A stretch of 64,000 bases of DNA from Salvelinus alpinus (Eukaryota > Chordata > Actinopteri > Salmoniformes > Salmonidae), in assembly GCF_045679555.1 (NCBI RefSeq), contig NC_092120.1:5472574-5536573 (forward strand), read 5' to 3'. The notes beneath the pieces were generated by a model. That model searched no databases and was not told the DNA's origin. It saw only the letters and a program-made list of their open reading frames with translations. Position 1 is the stretch's first letter. Each line of letters opens with the position of its first letter. Of the stretch, positions 38,435-51,821 are shown piece after piece. The translations under genes were made by a program, and so were the position numbers.

Positions 38435-38446
38435 CAGGTGATGTCG
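38130..38446 (-). pseudogene. LINE reverse transcriptase fragment
   Basis: The minus-strand ORF carries LIHLYADDTILYTS, the RT active-site box (Y-A-D-D), followed by LNASKTKCMLFNR and LEYVDNYKYLGI, which fit RT motifs D and E of LINE elements. The protein is cut just before the YADD box at its N side, where the element is truncated, and decays after about 100 residues. Confidence 0.88.
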
Positions 38447-39591
38447 ATATAGTACTCATTTTACTGTGGATATAGATACTTTTGTACCTGTTTCCTCCAG
38501 CATCTTCACAAGTTCCTTTGCTGTTGTTCTAGGATTGATTTGCACTTTTCGCACCAAAGTAGGTCCATCTCTAGGAGACAGAATGCTTCTCCTTCCTGAG
38601 CGGTACGATGGCTGCGTGGTTCAATGGTGTTTATACTAGCGTACTATTGTTTGTACAGACGAATGTAGTACCTTTGGGCATTTTGAAATTGCTCCCAAGG
38701 ATGAACCAGACTTGTGGAGGTCTACAATGTTTTTTCTGAGGTCTTGGCTGATTTCTTTTGATTTTCCCATGATGTCAAGCAAAGAGGCACTGAATTAGAA
38801 GGTAGGCCTTGAAATACATCCACAGGTACACCTCCAATTGACTCAAATGATGTCAATTAGCCTATCAGAAGCTTCTAAAGCCATGACATCATTTTATGGA
38901 ATTTTCCAAGCTGTTTAAAGGCACAGTCAACTTAGTGTATGTAAACTTCTGACCCACTGGAATTGTGATACAGTGAATTATAAGTGAAATAATCTGCCTG
39001 TAAACAATTGTTGGAAAAATGACTTATGTCATGCACAAAGTAGATGTCCTAATCGACTTGCCAAAACTATAGTTTGTTATCAAGAAATTTGTGGAGTGGT
39101 TGAAAAACCAGTTTTAATGACTCCAACCTAAGTGTATGTAAACTTCCGACTTCAACTGTACAGTGCCTACGTAATGTATTCAGACCCCTCCACTTTTCCA
39201 CATTTTGTTACGCCTTATTCGAAAATGTATGTAAAAAAAAAATTCCCTCATCAATTTCCACACAATACCCCATAATGACAAAGCAAAAACAGGTTTTAAA
39301 AATGTTAGCAAATGTATAAAATAAAAATAACTGAAATATCACGTTTACGTTAGTATTCAGACCCTTTACTCAGTACTTTGTTGAAGAACCTTTGGTAGTG
39401 ATTACAGCATTGATTCTTCTTGGGTATGACGCTACCAGCTTGGCACACCTGTATTTGGGGAGTTTCTCCCATTCTTCTCTGCAGATCCTCTCAAGCTCTG
39501 TCAGGTTGGATGGGAAGCGTTGCTGCACAGCTATTTTCAGGTCTCTCCAGACCTGTTCGATTGTGTTCAAGTCCGGGCTCTGGCTGGGCCA

Positions 39592-40606
39592 ATCAAATAA
39601 AATATTATTGGTCACATACACGTGTTAAGCAGATGTTATTGCGGGTGTATCGAAATGCCTGTGCTTCCAGCTCCGACAGTGCAGTAATATCTAACAAGTA
39701 AGATCTAGCAGTTTCACAATATATACCCAAAATACACATAAATCTAAGTAAGGCATAGATTAAGAATATATATATATGTCAGAGCAGCATTGGACTAAGT
39801 TACAGTGGCGTAGTATAGAGTACAGTATGTACATATGAGACGGGTGATGCAATATGTACAAACAAATAAAGTTGTCACGCCCTGGCCTTAGTATTCTTTG
39901 TTTTCTTAATTATTTTGGTTAGGTCAGGGTGTGACATGGGGAATGTATGTGGTTTTTGTAGTGTCTAGGGTGGTTGTAAGGTTTAGGGGGTTTATTAGAG
40001 TAGTTGGGTTTATGTTTAGTATAGTAGTCTAGCTGTGTCTATGGTTGAGTGTAGGTATCTAGGAAAGTCTATGGTTGCCTGAATTGGGTCTCAATTAGAG
40101 ACAGCTGGTTATTGTTGTCTCTGATTGGGAGCCATATTCAAGGCAACCATAGGCTTTAGCTGGTTGTGGGGAATTGTCTATGTTGAACTTTTGTAGCATG
40201 TGTGTGTGCACTACGTTTATAGCTTCACGGTCATTTGTTGTTTTTGTATAGTTTGTAATAGTGTTTCGTTTCATGTTCATCTTCGTAGTAAAAATAAAAG
40301 AAGATGGCTTATTTTCCACATGCTGCGTTTTGGTCCGTCTCTCCTCCACACGATCGTGACAAAAGTGACTAAGATATCGTAGAAAAGTACAGTTTACACA
40401 TATGAGATGAGTAATGCAAGATATGGAGACATTATTATAGTGGCTAGTGTTTCATTTCTAAAAGTGGCCAGTGAATCCTAATCTATGTCTATAGGCAGCC
40501 GCCTCCGATATGCTTGCGATGGCTAGCACATCAGTCTGATGGCCTTGATATAGCTGCTTTTCAGTCTCTCGGTCCCGGCTTTGATGCAGCAGTCCCAGCT
40601 TTGATG
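39592..40606 (-). mobile_element. LINE 3'-end fragment inside the Tc1-like element
   Basis: Its left edge reads AATCAAATAAAATATTATTG, then GTCACATACACGTG; the right edge is CAGCTTTGATG, after which Tc1 sequence (CACTCAAGGACATTC) resumes. I recognise this as the 3' end of a widespread salmonid LINE, minus strand, with no RT part left. A family A solo LTR sits inside. No convincing TSD beyond CA. Confidence 0.65.
39873..40361 (+). mobile_element. Solo LTR, family A, with perfect 5-bp TSD
   Basis: It begins TGTCACGCCCTGGCC and ends CACGATCGTGACA. AAAGT precedes (39,868-39,872) and follows (40,362-40,366). An AATAAA signal lies at about 40,293. It is the third level of nesting: LTR in LINE in Tc1. 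Confidence 0.93.
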
Positions 40607-41620
40607 CACTCAAGGACATTCAGAGACTTGTCCCAAAGCCACTCCTGCATTGTCTTGGCAGTGTGCTTAGGGTTGTTGTCCTGTTGGAAGGTGAACCTTT
40701 GCCCCAGTCTGAGGTCTGGAGCAGGTTTTCATCAAGGATCTCTCTGTGCGTTGCTCCGTTCATCTTTGCCTCAATCCTGACTAGTCTCCCAGTCCCTGCC
40801 ACTGAAAAACATCTGCTTCACCATAGGGATGGTGCCAGGTTTCCTCCAGACCTGACGCTTGGCATTCAGACAAAAGAGTTCAATCCTGGTTGCGTCACAC
40901 AAGAGAATCTTGTTTCTCATGGTCTGAGAGTCTTTAGGTGCCTTTTGGCAAACTCCAAGTGGGCTGTCATGTGCCTTTTACTGAGGAATGGTTTCCGTCT
41001 GGCCACTCTACCATAAAGGCCTTATTGGTGGAGTGCTGCAGAGATGGTTGTCCTTCTGGAAGGTTTTCCCATCTCCCCAGAGGAAATAGAGCTCTGTCAG
41101 AGTGACCATCGGGTTCTTGGTCACCTCCCTGACCAAGGCCCTTCTGAAGGCCACTGTGTACTTGGGGACCTTCAATGCTGCAGAAATGTTTTGGAACACT
41201 TCCCCAGATCTGTGCCTCAACACAATCCTGTTTCGGAGCCCTACGGACAATTCCTTCGACCTCATGGCTGACATGCACTGTCAACTGTAGGACCTTATAT
41301 AGACAGGTGTGTGCCTTTTCAAATGATTTCCAATCAATTGAATTTACCACAGGTGGACTCCAATCAAGTTGTGGAAACATCAAGGATGATCAATGGAAAC
41401 AGGATGCACCTGAGTTCAACTTCGAGCCTCATAGCAAAGGGTCTAAATACTTATGTAAATATATTTGCATACATAAAAAATAAAAATCTTTCACTTTGTC
41501 ATTATGGGGTATTGTGTGTAGATTGCCAAGATTATTTTTTAAATCAATTTTAGAACAAGGCTGTAACGTAACAAAATGTGGAAAAAGTCAAGGGGTCTGA
41601 ATACTTTCCATTGCACTGTA

Positions 41621-42220
41621 TGATCATATGAGGACTTCAGTCTGGTGAGTTTGACATCAGGACTGTTACACATAATGTAACAAGCAGACATGCTAGGATC
41701 TACTAACTAGACTATTCTGCATCTTATTACTCTAAACTTTATCAAGTTTGTTTAGGGTCAGTTTGATCTATATTAGTCCCACTTCATAAATTATATGTGA
41801 AGCATCTATGAAGGCCTTCATCGTTTCAAGTGAGACCCCTTTATCATTTGAATGATACGTGTTTATGCCATGGAAACATCCTATTTCCAGTGATGTCAAA
41901 CAAGACCTTGAAGCCTTTCAAGAAAATCAATGATGATCTGCCGATGCTTTTCTATGCTAAAAAGCTCATTTTAGGGAGAATATTGTCAGTATTGAGTAAG
42001 TACAGAATGTTCAGATATATCCACGAGAAAGAGAGAGCCTCGTGTCACACAACAAGGCTCGCTTCTCAGACAGGAAATTATATTCTGCAGGAAATGATAG
42101 ACTCTTGGAAGAAGCAAGATGAAAGGGTGGCTCAACCGAGACGCTCTCCGTTCCGCTCCGTATTACAACCCAACATCTTTATAAGCAATACAGGATCAGC
42201 TGGATGGCCCATCCTGTATA
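41621..42220. other. Intergenic sequence, nothing recognised
   Basis: An ORF of 131 codons at 41,830-42,225 shows no recognised domain and ends at the Tc1-like terminus, so it is not supported as a gene. Confidence 0.45.
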
Positions 42221-42222
42221 TG

Positions 42223-43599
42223 TAGTGCCTTCAGAAAGTATTCATACCCCTTGACTATTCCACATTTTGTTGTTTTACAGCCTGTATTCAAAAAACATTT
42301 CTCACCCATGTACACACAATACCCCATAATGACAAAGTGAAAACATGTTTTTTGAAATGTCAAATGTATTGAATCTTAAATACACAAATATCTAATTCAC
42401 ATAAGTATTCACTCCCCTGAGTCAATACATGTTACAATCACCTTTGGCAGCGATTACAGCTGTAAGTCTTTCTGGGTGAGTCTCTTAGAGCTTCGCACAC
42501 CTGGATTGCACAATATTTGCACATTATTAGTAAAAAAAATATTCAAGCTCTGTTAAGTTGGTTGTTGATCATTGCTAAGTCTTGCCATAGAGTTTCACTA
42601 CGATTTAATTCAAAACTGTAACTAGGCCACTCAGGAACAACAGTGTGTTTGGCCTTCTATTTTAGGTTATTGTCTGCTGAAAGGTGAATTTGTCTCCCAG
42701 TGTCTCTTGGAAAGCAGACTGAACCAGGTTTTCCTCTAGGACTTTGCCTCCGCTTAGCTCTATTCCGTTTATTTTTCATCCCCCCAAAAAACTCCCTAGT
42801 CCTGGCCAATGACAATCATCCCCATAACATGATGCAGCCACCACCATGCTTGGAAATATGAAGAGTGGTACTCAGTGATGTGTTATGTTGGATTTTCCCC
42901 AAACATAATGCTTTGTATTCAGGACAGAAAGTTAATTTCTTTAAAACATTTTTTTGCAGTTTTACTTTAGTGGCTTATTGCAAACAGGGTGTATGTTTTG
43001 GATTATTTGTATTCTGTACAGGCTTCCTTCTTTTCGCTCTTTAATTTAGGTTAGTATTCTGGAGTAACTACAATGTTGTTGATCAATCCTCAGTTTTCTC
43101 CTATCACAGATATTAAACTATCCAACTCTCTGACAACTAGAAAGGACGCCTGTATCTTTGTAGTGACTGGCTGTACTGATAAGCCATCCAAAGTGTCATT
43201 AATAACTTCACCATGCTCAACGGGATATTCAATGTCTGTGATGTTGTACAGAGAAGAGGTAATCATTCAAAAGGTAATCAATCATGTTAAACACTATTAT
43301 TGCACACAGAGTGAGTCCATGCAACTCATTATGTGACTTGTTAAGCACATTTTTACTCCTGAACATATTTAGGCTTGCCATAACAAAGGGGTTGAATACT
43401 TAATAACTCAAAACATTTCAGCTTTTCATTTTTAATAAATGTGTAAACATTTATAAAAACATAATTCCACTTTGACATTATGGGGTATTGTGTGTAGGCC
43501 AGTGACACAACATCTCAGTTTAGTGAATTTTTTATTCAGGTTGTAACACAACAAAATGTGGAAAAAGTCAAGGGGTCTGAATACTTTCCGAAGGCACTA
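42223..43599 (-). mobile_element. Tc1-like element (TGCCTTCAGAAAGTATTCAT family), degraded
   Basis: It begins (TA)GTGCCTTCAGAAAGTATTC and ends ACTTTCCGAAGGCACT followed by ATA, an altered TIR end. Length is about 1.38 kb. Minus-strand transposase text is recognisable near 42,440-42,860 (for example the GGTGGCTGCATCATGTTATG region at 42,824-42,843) but no ORF of useful length remains. It is the same family as the rearranged copy at 23,190. Confidence 0.85.
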
Positions 43600-43871
43600 T
43601 ACATATTATTTTTTCGTAACTAGAGTGGCTAGTGATTACTGTGATGTTTCAGTCCCTGCTTGACTCCACTAGAGAGGGCTGGTAATCAAATGTCCTGATG
43701 TATTTATGGAGAGAGAGAGACCCTGTTAAGTCGACTCACAATGGCCAGATAGAGACGGCAGTGTGACGAGAGGGGAATTCATTCAGAATAGAACTACCCT
43801 GGCTCTGCTTCTTAGTAATTAAGAACAAGCGAACAATGCGTCGTTGCATTCCTCTGGTCCGGTCGGTCGGA

Positions 43872-44846
<975 letters not shown>

Positions 44847-45059
44847 TTTTTTTTTTTAACCTTTATTTAACTAGGCAAGTCAGTTAAGAACAAATTCTTA
44901 TTTACAATGATGGCCTACCCCGGCCAAACCTGGACGACGCTGGGCCAATTGTGTGCCGCCCTATGGGACTCCCAATCACGGCCAGTTGTGATATAGCCTG
45001 GATTCGAACCAGGGACTGTAGTGACACCTCTTGCACTAAGATGCAGTGCCTTAGACCGT
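44847..45059 (-). mobile_element. tRNA-derived SINE, head-truncated
   Basis: On the minus strand the B box GGTTCGAATCC lies at 45,000-45,010. The body contains GGCCGTGATTGGGAGTCCCA and ends CTAGTTAAATAAAGGTTAAAA with a poly-A side at 44,847. The A-box part (GAGTGGCGCAG) is missing because the copy stops at GACCG. The LINE-like tail is related to the LINE end at 37,400. Confidence 0.85.
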
Positions 45060-45359
45060 ATGTGGGTATGGCTCTTGGATAATTAAAATAATGTATGTCT
45101 GATCCATATCTTACAAAACATTTGACAGAGCACTGCGGGAACCCCATTCTATTAAGAGACCTTGGTCCGTATTTTGTTTGCTGTGCCATTTCATCATACG
45201 TAAAGCTTAATAAAGAGCACTCGTACTAGCAAGGGTAGTGTATGTTTTTTTAAAAACATGCTTTGACATGCTTTGATGTCCAATAGAGGAGTATACGATA
45301 CAAAGTAGAGAAACAAACAACTAGCTGTGTGTTTACTTATTTGTGTGTTCCTTCCGTGG

Positions 45360-45545
45360 GTTTCCGTATGTGTGTGTGTTCTTTCATTCCGTGTGTGTGT
45401 GTATGTTCCGTGTGTTTGTTCCGTGTGTGTTGCTTCTGAGCGTGTTCCAAATGTGTGTCTGTGTGTGTTCCGTGTGTGTTTTTGTATTTGTGTATTTCGT
45501 GTGTGTTCCGTTCTGCGTGTGTGTTCCGTTCTGCGTGTGTGTTTA
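45360..45545. repeat. Imperfect GTGTGTTCCGT tandem array
   Basis: GTGTGT blocks alternate with TTCCGT over about 185 bp. Confidence 0.8.
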
Positions 45546-46061
45546 TCCTGGAGGGGAACAGTAACCACTGTCGGGGCCAGACACAGATCAGTGTGGATGG
45601 GCTCCGTTCAGCCGCTGCCATGGAGCATTCTGGGTAAGAGCAGGAGAGTGACAGGCTGTGAATGAGAGTGAGTCAGCGGATGTCAGCGGAGTGTGTATGT
45701 GTTTAAAACAGGGTCTTTCTCCATCATTTAGGCAGTCAGGGAGAATGTGGATTAACCTGGACCACAGCAGGACAGGTGTGGATCAGGTAACGCTGATCAC
45801 TACCAACACCTGACGGGAGCCATTTTGTTTGTGAGACAGGTGTGTGCTTGAGAGGTGTCTGTTTCAAGATGCTGTGTTAGATGCATGTAGAAAGACCCCA
45901 TGAGTTTATTCATGAATGTTTGACTAAGTAAGAAGAGAAAACTTCCTAATGCAGATGTATAAAACATTACATTTATACAGTATTATATTATGTGAGACGA
46001 GGATATTCTGACTATTGTGTAGGATATATCTAATATTTGAGTACATAAAGTCCATATTAGT

Positions 46062-46440
<379 letters not shown>

Positions 46441-46574
46441 TTTTTGTAGAGTACTAGATATTTTTATTCTCTATTCATTATTTTCTCTTTCTTAACATCC
46501 ATTGTTGATAGGTGTTGTCAGCAGGATTCTAATCAGGAAGACAGAAGCCTTATCTCATTGACTCTACTTGAACA

Positions 46575-46594
46575 CACACACACACACACGCACA

Positions 46595-46686
<92 letters not shown>

Positions 46687-46770
46687 ATCCCACTTGATGA
46701 GGAGAACGCACGCACGCACACACACATATTCACACACACGCTCATATTCACACACACACACACTGGGCCT
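46575..46770. repeat. (CA)n / (CACG)n microsatellite
   Basis: ACGC tetramers are flanked by CA runs up to 46,683, then imperfect CA units. Confidence 0.95.
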
Positions 46771-47376
46771 AATTGCACGGTAGAGAGACACAGAGGGGTG
46801 ATTTCCATGTAATCGAATCCAGGCCTCTCCTGCAGATTGCATTTAATTAGCCCTCTCATCTGGAGTGAACACAGCTAGGGTCCCTGCATAGCACCTATAA
46901 ACTCTGCCTCCTGAAAAAAGGAAACAGGACAAACAGTGAGGGGACAACTCACACCAAATAATCAAATACATGGACTCTACTCTATTTAAATACAACACAA
47001 AATAGCCCTTTCTTGAAAATATGCTAACTTAACCTGGAACTGCAGGAGTGGCTAGCAATCTTTTACGCACCCATCCTCCTAACAACAACATGTTCCACCT
47101 CACAACACAAGTGGTTTCCTCTTCTTAGCAGTTTTAGCAGAGTCTTATACAGGAGGATTTAGAGCGATCTGAAACAGGGAAATCAAGTCTTAGGCCATAT
47201 AGCTGCTTTCTGTCAGTCTGGTGGTGTGATCGTGGGCTGTAGTGGTAAGCCTTTGGCTATTGCAGAACAGGGCTGGGATGTGTGTGTGTGTGCCTGCAAC
47301 CACCAATGTTATCTACAACCCAGGAATAATAGCCTGGCGGCACCATTAGCCTGTAACTACATGGATAAGGGTGTCG
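46771..47376. other. Intergenic sequence, nothing recognised
   Basis: No supported feature. Confidence 0.45.
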
Positions 47377-47541
<165 letters not shown>

Positions 47542-48073
47542 GCTGGCCAAGCGAAGATAGCAAGAGAGTTTATGTATGTATGTCAACGTGAGTGTGTATC
47601 TGCACGAATGTCTTCAGCTGTTGTAATTGCCCTCAAAGGCCCTGGTAATCTCTCGACCAAACAGAGCAGTTTGAAGCTGAAGCCAGTAGTAATCGCTGTG
47701 CCTGTCTAACCCAGCAAAGGGGAAGCTGTAAAAACAGATGTCCTCATGAATTAGTGAAAGCTGTTATGAAAAATTAACTGATAACCAAAGAGACAATGCC
47801 AGGGGGTTTATGTTAATTTAATTATTTATTTGATATACCACACTGTTTGATTATATATATATTATCTTCAGCTGAGTCTGTGTTGAGTTTGGAGAATGTG
47901 TTCCTCTCCAATGAGCTTTAGGGAGGCAGCATAGACAGGCTTGTAATGCTTGTAATGGGGGGAGAGAGAGATGAGCAAAATATAGGTAAAGAGAGGAGGG
48001 AGAGGGCGGAAGAGGGCACAAATGGTGAAGAGGGTGAAGAAGGTGAAGAGGGAGATTTCGAGGTCATGATAAA

Positions 48074-48960
48074 ATGAAGCATTCCCTCTCTCCTCTCCTC
48101 CAGCTCTTCCATTCCCTCTCTCCTCTCCTCCAGCTCTTCCATTCTCTCTCTCCTCTCCTCCAGCTCTTCCATTCCCTCTCTCCTCTCCTCCAGCTGTTCC
48201 ATTCCCTCTCTCCTCTCCTCCAGCTCTTCCATTCCCTCTCTCCTCTCCTCCAGCTCTTCCATTCTCTCTCTCCCCTCCTCCAGCTCTTCCATTCCCTCTC
48301 TCCTCTCCTCCAGCTGTTCCATTCCCTCCCTCCTCTCCTCCAGCTCTTCCATTCTCTCTCTCCTCTCCTCCAGCTCTTCCATTCCCTCTCTCCTCTCCTC
48401 CAGCTGTTCCATTCCCTCTCTCTTCCAGCTCTTCCATTCCCTCTCTCCTCCAGCTCTTCTACTCCCTCTCTCCTCTCCTCCAGCTCTTCCATTCTCTCTC
48501 TCCTCTCCTCCAGCTCTTCCATTCCCTCTCTCCTCTCCTCCAGCTGTTCCATTCCCTCTCTCCTCCAGCTCTTCCATTCCCTCCCTCCTCTCCTCCAGCT
48601 CTTCCATTCCCTCTCTCCTCTCCTCCAGCTGTTCCATTCCCTCTCCTCCAGCTCTTCCATTCCCTCTCTTCTCTCCTCCAGCTCTTCCATTCCCTCTCTC
48701 CTCTCCTCCAGCTCTTCCATTCCCTCTCTCCTCTCCTCCAGCTCTTCCATTCCCTCTCTCCTCCAGCTCTTCCATTCCCTCTCTCCTCTCCTCCAGCTCT
48801 TCCATTCCCTCTCTCCTCCAGCTCTTCCATTCCCTCTCTCCTCTCCTCCAGCTCTTCCATTCTCTCTCTCCTCTCCTCCAGCTCTTCCATTCCCTCTCTC
48901 CTCCAACTCTTCTACTCCCTCTCTCCTCTCCTCCAGCTCTTCTAATCACTCTCTCCTGTA
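48074..48960. repeat. 30-bp minisatellite, about 30 copies
   Basis: The unit CATTCCCTCTCTCCTCTCCT plus CCAGCTCTTC repeats across 887 bp. Variants are a GTTCC/CTTCC change, CATTCT for CATTCC, and short units missing part of CTCTCCT. Because the unit is ten codons, long ORFs run through on both strands (SLSPLLQLFH on plus; EELEERREGM on minus); these have no independent support as genes. Confidence 0.97.
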
Positions 48961-50660
48961 GCTTTTCCGCTGGCCTCAGTGAGGATGGAGCACTCTGAGA
49001 GTCCATAGGCGGCCAGTGTTAACTCCTGTCATTTGATCCTCATTAAAACCTAATGTCAGTCTATTTTATAATGAGGCTTAATTTGAACCTAATGTTTTCT
49101 GATTGCCTAATGTACAATGTGAGGCTAATATCTATGGATGGACGCTAATGATGGGTACTATAGGTTTCTACCAAGACTGCGGCTCACGCTGGATCATTGG
49201 AGGCATTCTAATGTGTATATGGGACCAGCGAAGGTCTACCAGAGTCATTTGTAGGGGTTGTAATACTTAGAGAACCTGTTCACTGGACTTTGAACCAGGA
49301 GTGGTAGGGTGGTTACGTGAGAAGAAAGGCTGGCTTGTCTGTGAATGAGAGAGGAGATGAGAGGAGAGAGGAAGGTGAGTCAGTGTGCTTGTAACACACA
49401 TGCGCACACACACACACCCAGCCAAGGGCTTTGAGGTAGGTCAGCTGTTGGACCCTGTCAGCCTAAATCAGTGCCAGTTTCTCTCTGAGTCCCTGTGACA
49501 CTGCTGAACATACATTCCCTGTTCTGAAAAACACAAATAAATCATCATCTGTGCCCAACCACAGGAGAGGAGGGAGGGAGACAAAACTCCAGATTCCAGA
49601 TGAAGAGTCTCACTCTAAATCGACTTTTTTAAACACCAAGCTAAAACAGAAGAGAATCAGGGAGCGGACAATGCCCAGTGGTTTGTTGTCTGTGTGTGGA
49701 AGGCCAGATGCTGTTCTTTGGAGGAGTGTTTCAGTGAGTTCGGTCCACTGTGCAGCTGGCCTCCTCTCTCTGAGTGGAGATGTGGAGGATGGAGGGAGTG
49801 TCGGGGTTGGAGAACAAACCTCTGCAAAGAGGGGAACAACTCCTACATCTACTGGGTTCTGAGCCTCTGTACCTTGGTAACATTTAGATTGAAAAGCCTG
49901 TCCAAAGTACTTATGGCAGATCAGGCCAAATGTTAATGACTTTTGTGTTTATAATTTGATGCAACTCCATATTTTCCTAAGAGATACGTTGTGGTTAGTC
50001 CAGCAGTCCAGCATACCTTTAAAACATTCCTGTATGTTACAGAAGGCCCCTAGAACCTTTCCCATTGGATTTGCCCCACTTAAAATGTCTGAAGTTGATC
50101 CATTGTGAATAAATGTATGAATAAATTATAGCCCAATAATTAGGGTGAGGACATTTAGCAGCTCTGCAGTGACATGTAGTAATATCCTCTGTTTGTGCTG
50201 GATAGTATTTCCTCAGCACTCTGAACCTTAGTGCCTCCACCGTTGATGTATTCCTTAAATCTAATAATAACACACATCATTTTTATTTGCCTGGGCTATT
50301 TACGAGCAGTTAAATCTTTATTAGCCGAGCGAGCGTCTCGCTGTCCAGATTGGGTGTCTGTTCAGGGGCTGTAAATAATGCTTAGGTCATTACAGCCACA
50401 CGCCTTCCCATTTCTAATCTCACACACAAGCGGAAGCACGAGCACACACACATGGACGAACGTGCACACACACACATAAGCACGCACACAAACACACAAT
50501 TCGAGCCCTCAATCATCCTCCAGGTAATTGTGTTGGATGCCTTGTGCTTTGACAATATACATTATGGGAGAAAAAAATGTCCAAGTAAATTTATGGAATT
50601 GTTTTAAACACACAGTACAAAAACTATAGGGGAATAGGGAGATTAACTTTTTTGAGTTTA
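48961..50660. other. Intergenic sequence, nothing recognised
   Basis: ORFs near 49,551-49,936 have no recognised features. Short CA-rich stretches lie at 49,405 and 50,445-50,500. Confidence 0.45.
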
Positions 50661-50671
50661 AGACGTTGGGA

Positions 50672-50691
50672 AGGGGGGGGGGGGGGGGGGG
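50672..50691. repeat. Poly-G tract
   Basis: About 18 consecutive G residues. Confidence 0.9.
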
Positions 50692-51293
50692 TGCGATGCT
50701 GACATATGGAATTGTTTTAAAATGGTCATACTATGGATCATTAACTATTTGATTTTGATTTTGAATTTTAGGATCCATTTAGGTATGGTCTGACAAACAC
50801 GCTCTGCCACCTTTCACCACATATGCGGAAGTGCAACACCGGGGGAAGTGGTGGATTGAGAAGCATCCAATGCAACAAACAGATATCTCTAGTTTAAACT
50901 GACTGATTTTGATGGGGAGTTTTTTGTTATGTAACTTAGACTGACACACCGGTGTGTCAGTCGACTCTAGGGGTTTAAATAGAGTATATATTAGGAACAT
51001 TGGCAGTACAAATGCACCAGGACAACAGATAGTTTATTATATAGATATACTTTTATTAGAAATATGACACATTCATTTTGTGCTCTGAAAACTGTACATT
51101 AACAAAGAGTCAACCCCAGTGAACTAAAAAGGAGGGGGCGGTGGAGGTTAAAGGTCAGGGGACAGAGGTCAGGGTTCATGTCAGACAGGTACAGATCTGA
51201 GGAGGGAATGACAGTCAGTGATACCAAAACACACACTGTTACATGGAGTTACAGAACACTCATATTCCAGTACCCTGAAAAGGATGGGAGGGG

Positions 51294-51401
51294 AAATGGC
51301 ACCCTGTTCCCTATATAGCGCACTACTTTTAACCTGGTGTTAATTCCTGCCATTTGACCTGGTCAAAAGCAGTGCACTATATAGGGAATAGGGTGCCATT
51401 T
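51294..51401. mobile_element. 108-bp foldback MITE
   Basis: AAATGGCACCCTGTTCCCTA at the left pairs with TAGGGAATAGGGTGCCATTT at the right. Arms of about 43 bp have a few mismatches, with TATATAG(C/T)GCACT inside. No clear TSD. Confidence 0.8.
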
Positions 51402-51821
51402 CGGACGCAGATGTAATCTGAATAATCATGGTCATAATTATAATAATGAGAACAATAATCCCCAAGCACAGTAAGAAAGATATTTATAGGCTAAAATTCA
51501 TTCTGTAGAACTCTGTTGAAATAATTACATTGCTGTACAACAGGACTCCAAAAGAGCCTTGTGCTTTCTCTGTGTGCAACTAATCCTTACCCCATACTGC
51601 CGAGTCACAACCTCTGTAATGTCCTATACAGTATTTATCATATATATTTTTATATTTATTCATTTTCAATGTCAATATTAAGCATAATTCTTTATATACT
51701 TTGTGACATGAGTATCCTTCATTTTTTACCACCTGCATTTGCCGAACAAGCAGAATTCAATTTGCCACAAATGTACCAAGCCTGCTCGTACATCAAGCAA
51801 TCAGTCAACCAATCAAAACAG

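Larger units (their letters stand above)
36771..38775 (-). pseudogene. Tc1-like transposase, split and frameshifted, DDE residues visible
   Basis: The N terminus is at about 38,771 (MGKSKEIS region). After the LINE insert, 37,279-37,064 carries MSDETKI (first Asp), KKHVGGSIMLCGCFA. 37,076-36,771 carries QMDNDPKHTSK (second Asp) and [16 protein letters not shown] (Glu), the DD34E core of Tc1 transposases. The last two segments overlap in different frames, so a frameshift plus the insertion inactivate it. Confidence 0.9.
36470..39158 (-). mobile_element. Tc1-like element (CAGTTGAAGTCGG family) split by a LINE fragment
   Basis: It starts CAGTTGAAGTCGGAAGTTTA and ends TTCCGACTTCAACTG before TA (39,159-39,160). 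Without the insert at 37,400-38,434 it is about 1.65 kb. The left TA has become TG. Sequence is collinear with the 30,236 copy. Its right TA is also the left TA of the next Tc1-like element. Confidence 0.93.
39370..41265 (-). pseudogene. Tc1-like transposase, split by insertion
   Basis: The N terminus is at about 41,262 (SKELSVGLRNRIVLRHRSGE, then VFQNISAALKVPKYTVA), HTH region. The middle at 40,802-40,740 has [15 protein letters not shown]. The C terminus at 39,590-39,370 has [19 protein letters not shown], containing the catalytic Glu, through LVASYPRRINAVI. The insertion falls between the second Asp region and the Glu. Frames differ between parts. Confidence 0.88.
39161..41618 (-). mobile_element. 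Tc1-like element (ATTCAGACCCCT family) carrying a nested LINE plus solo LTR
   Basis: It starts CAGTGCCTACGTAATG after TA (39,159-39,160) and ends TTTCCATTGCACTG before TA (41,619-41,620). Without the insert at about 39,592-40,606 it is about 1.44 kb. It is the same family as the element at 24,348, opposite orientation. Confidence 0.92.

Noticed and set aside
41830..42225. 131-codon ORF
   Set aside because: No recognisable domain, no splice or start context, and it ends in Tc1 terminal sequence.
47918..49006. 362-codon EELEERREGM-repeat ORF, coiled-coil-like
   Set aside because: The frame exists only because the 30-bp unit is ten codons; flanking sequence gives no exon signals, and other frames are open too.
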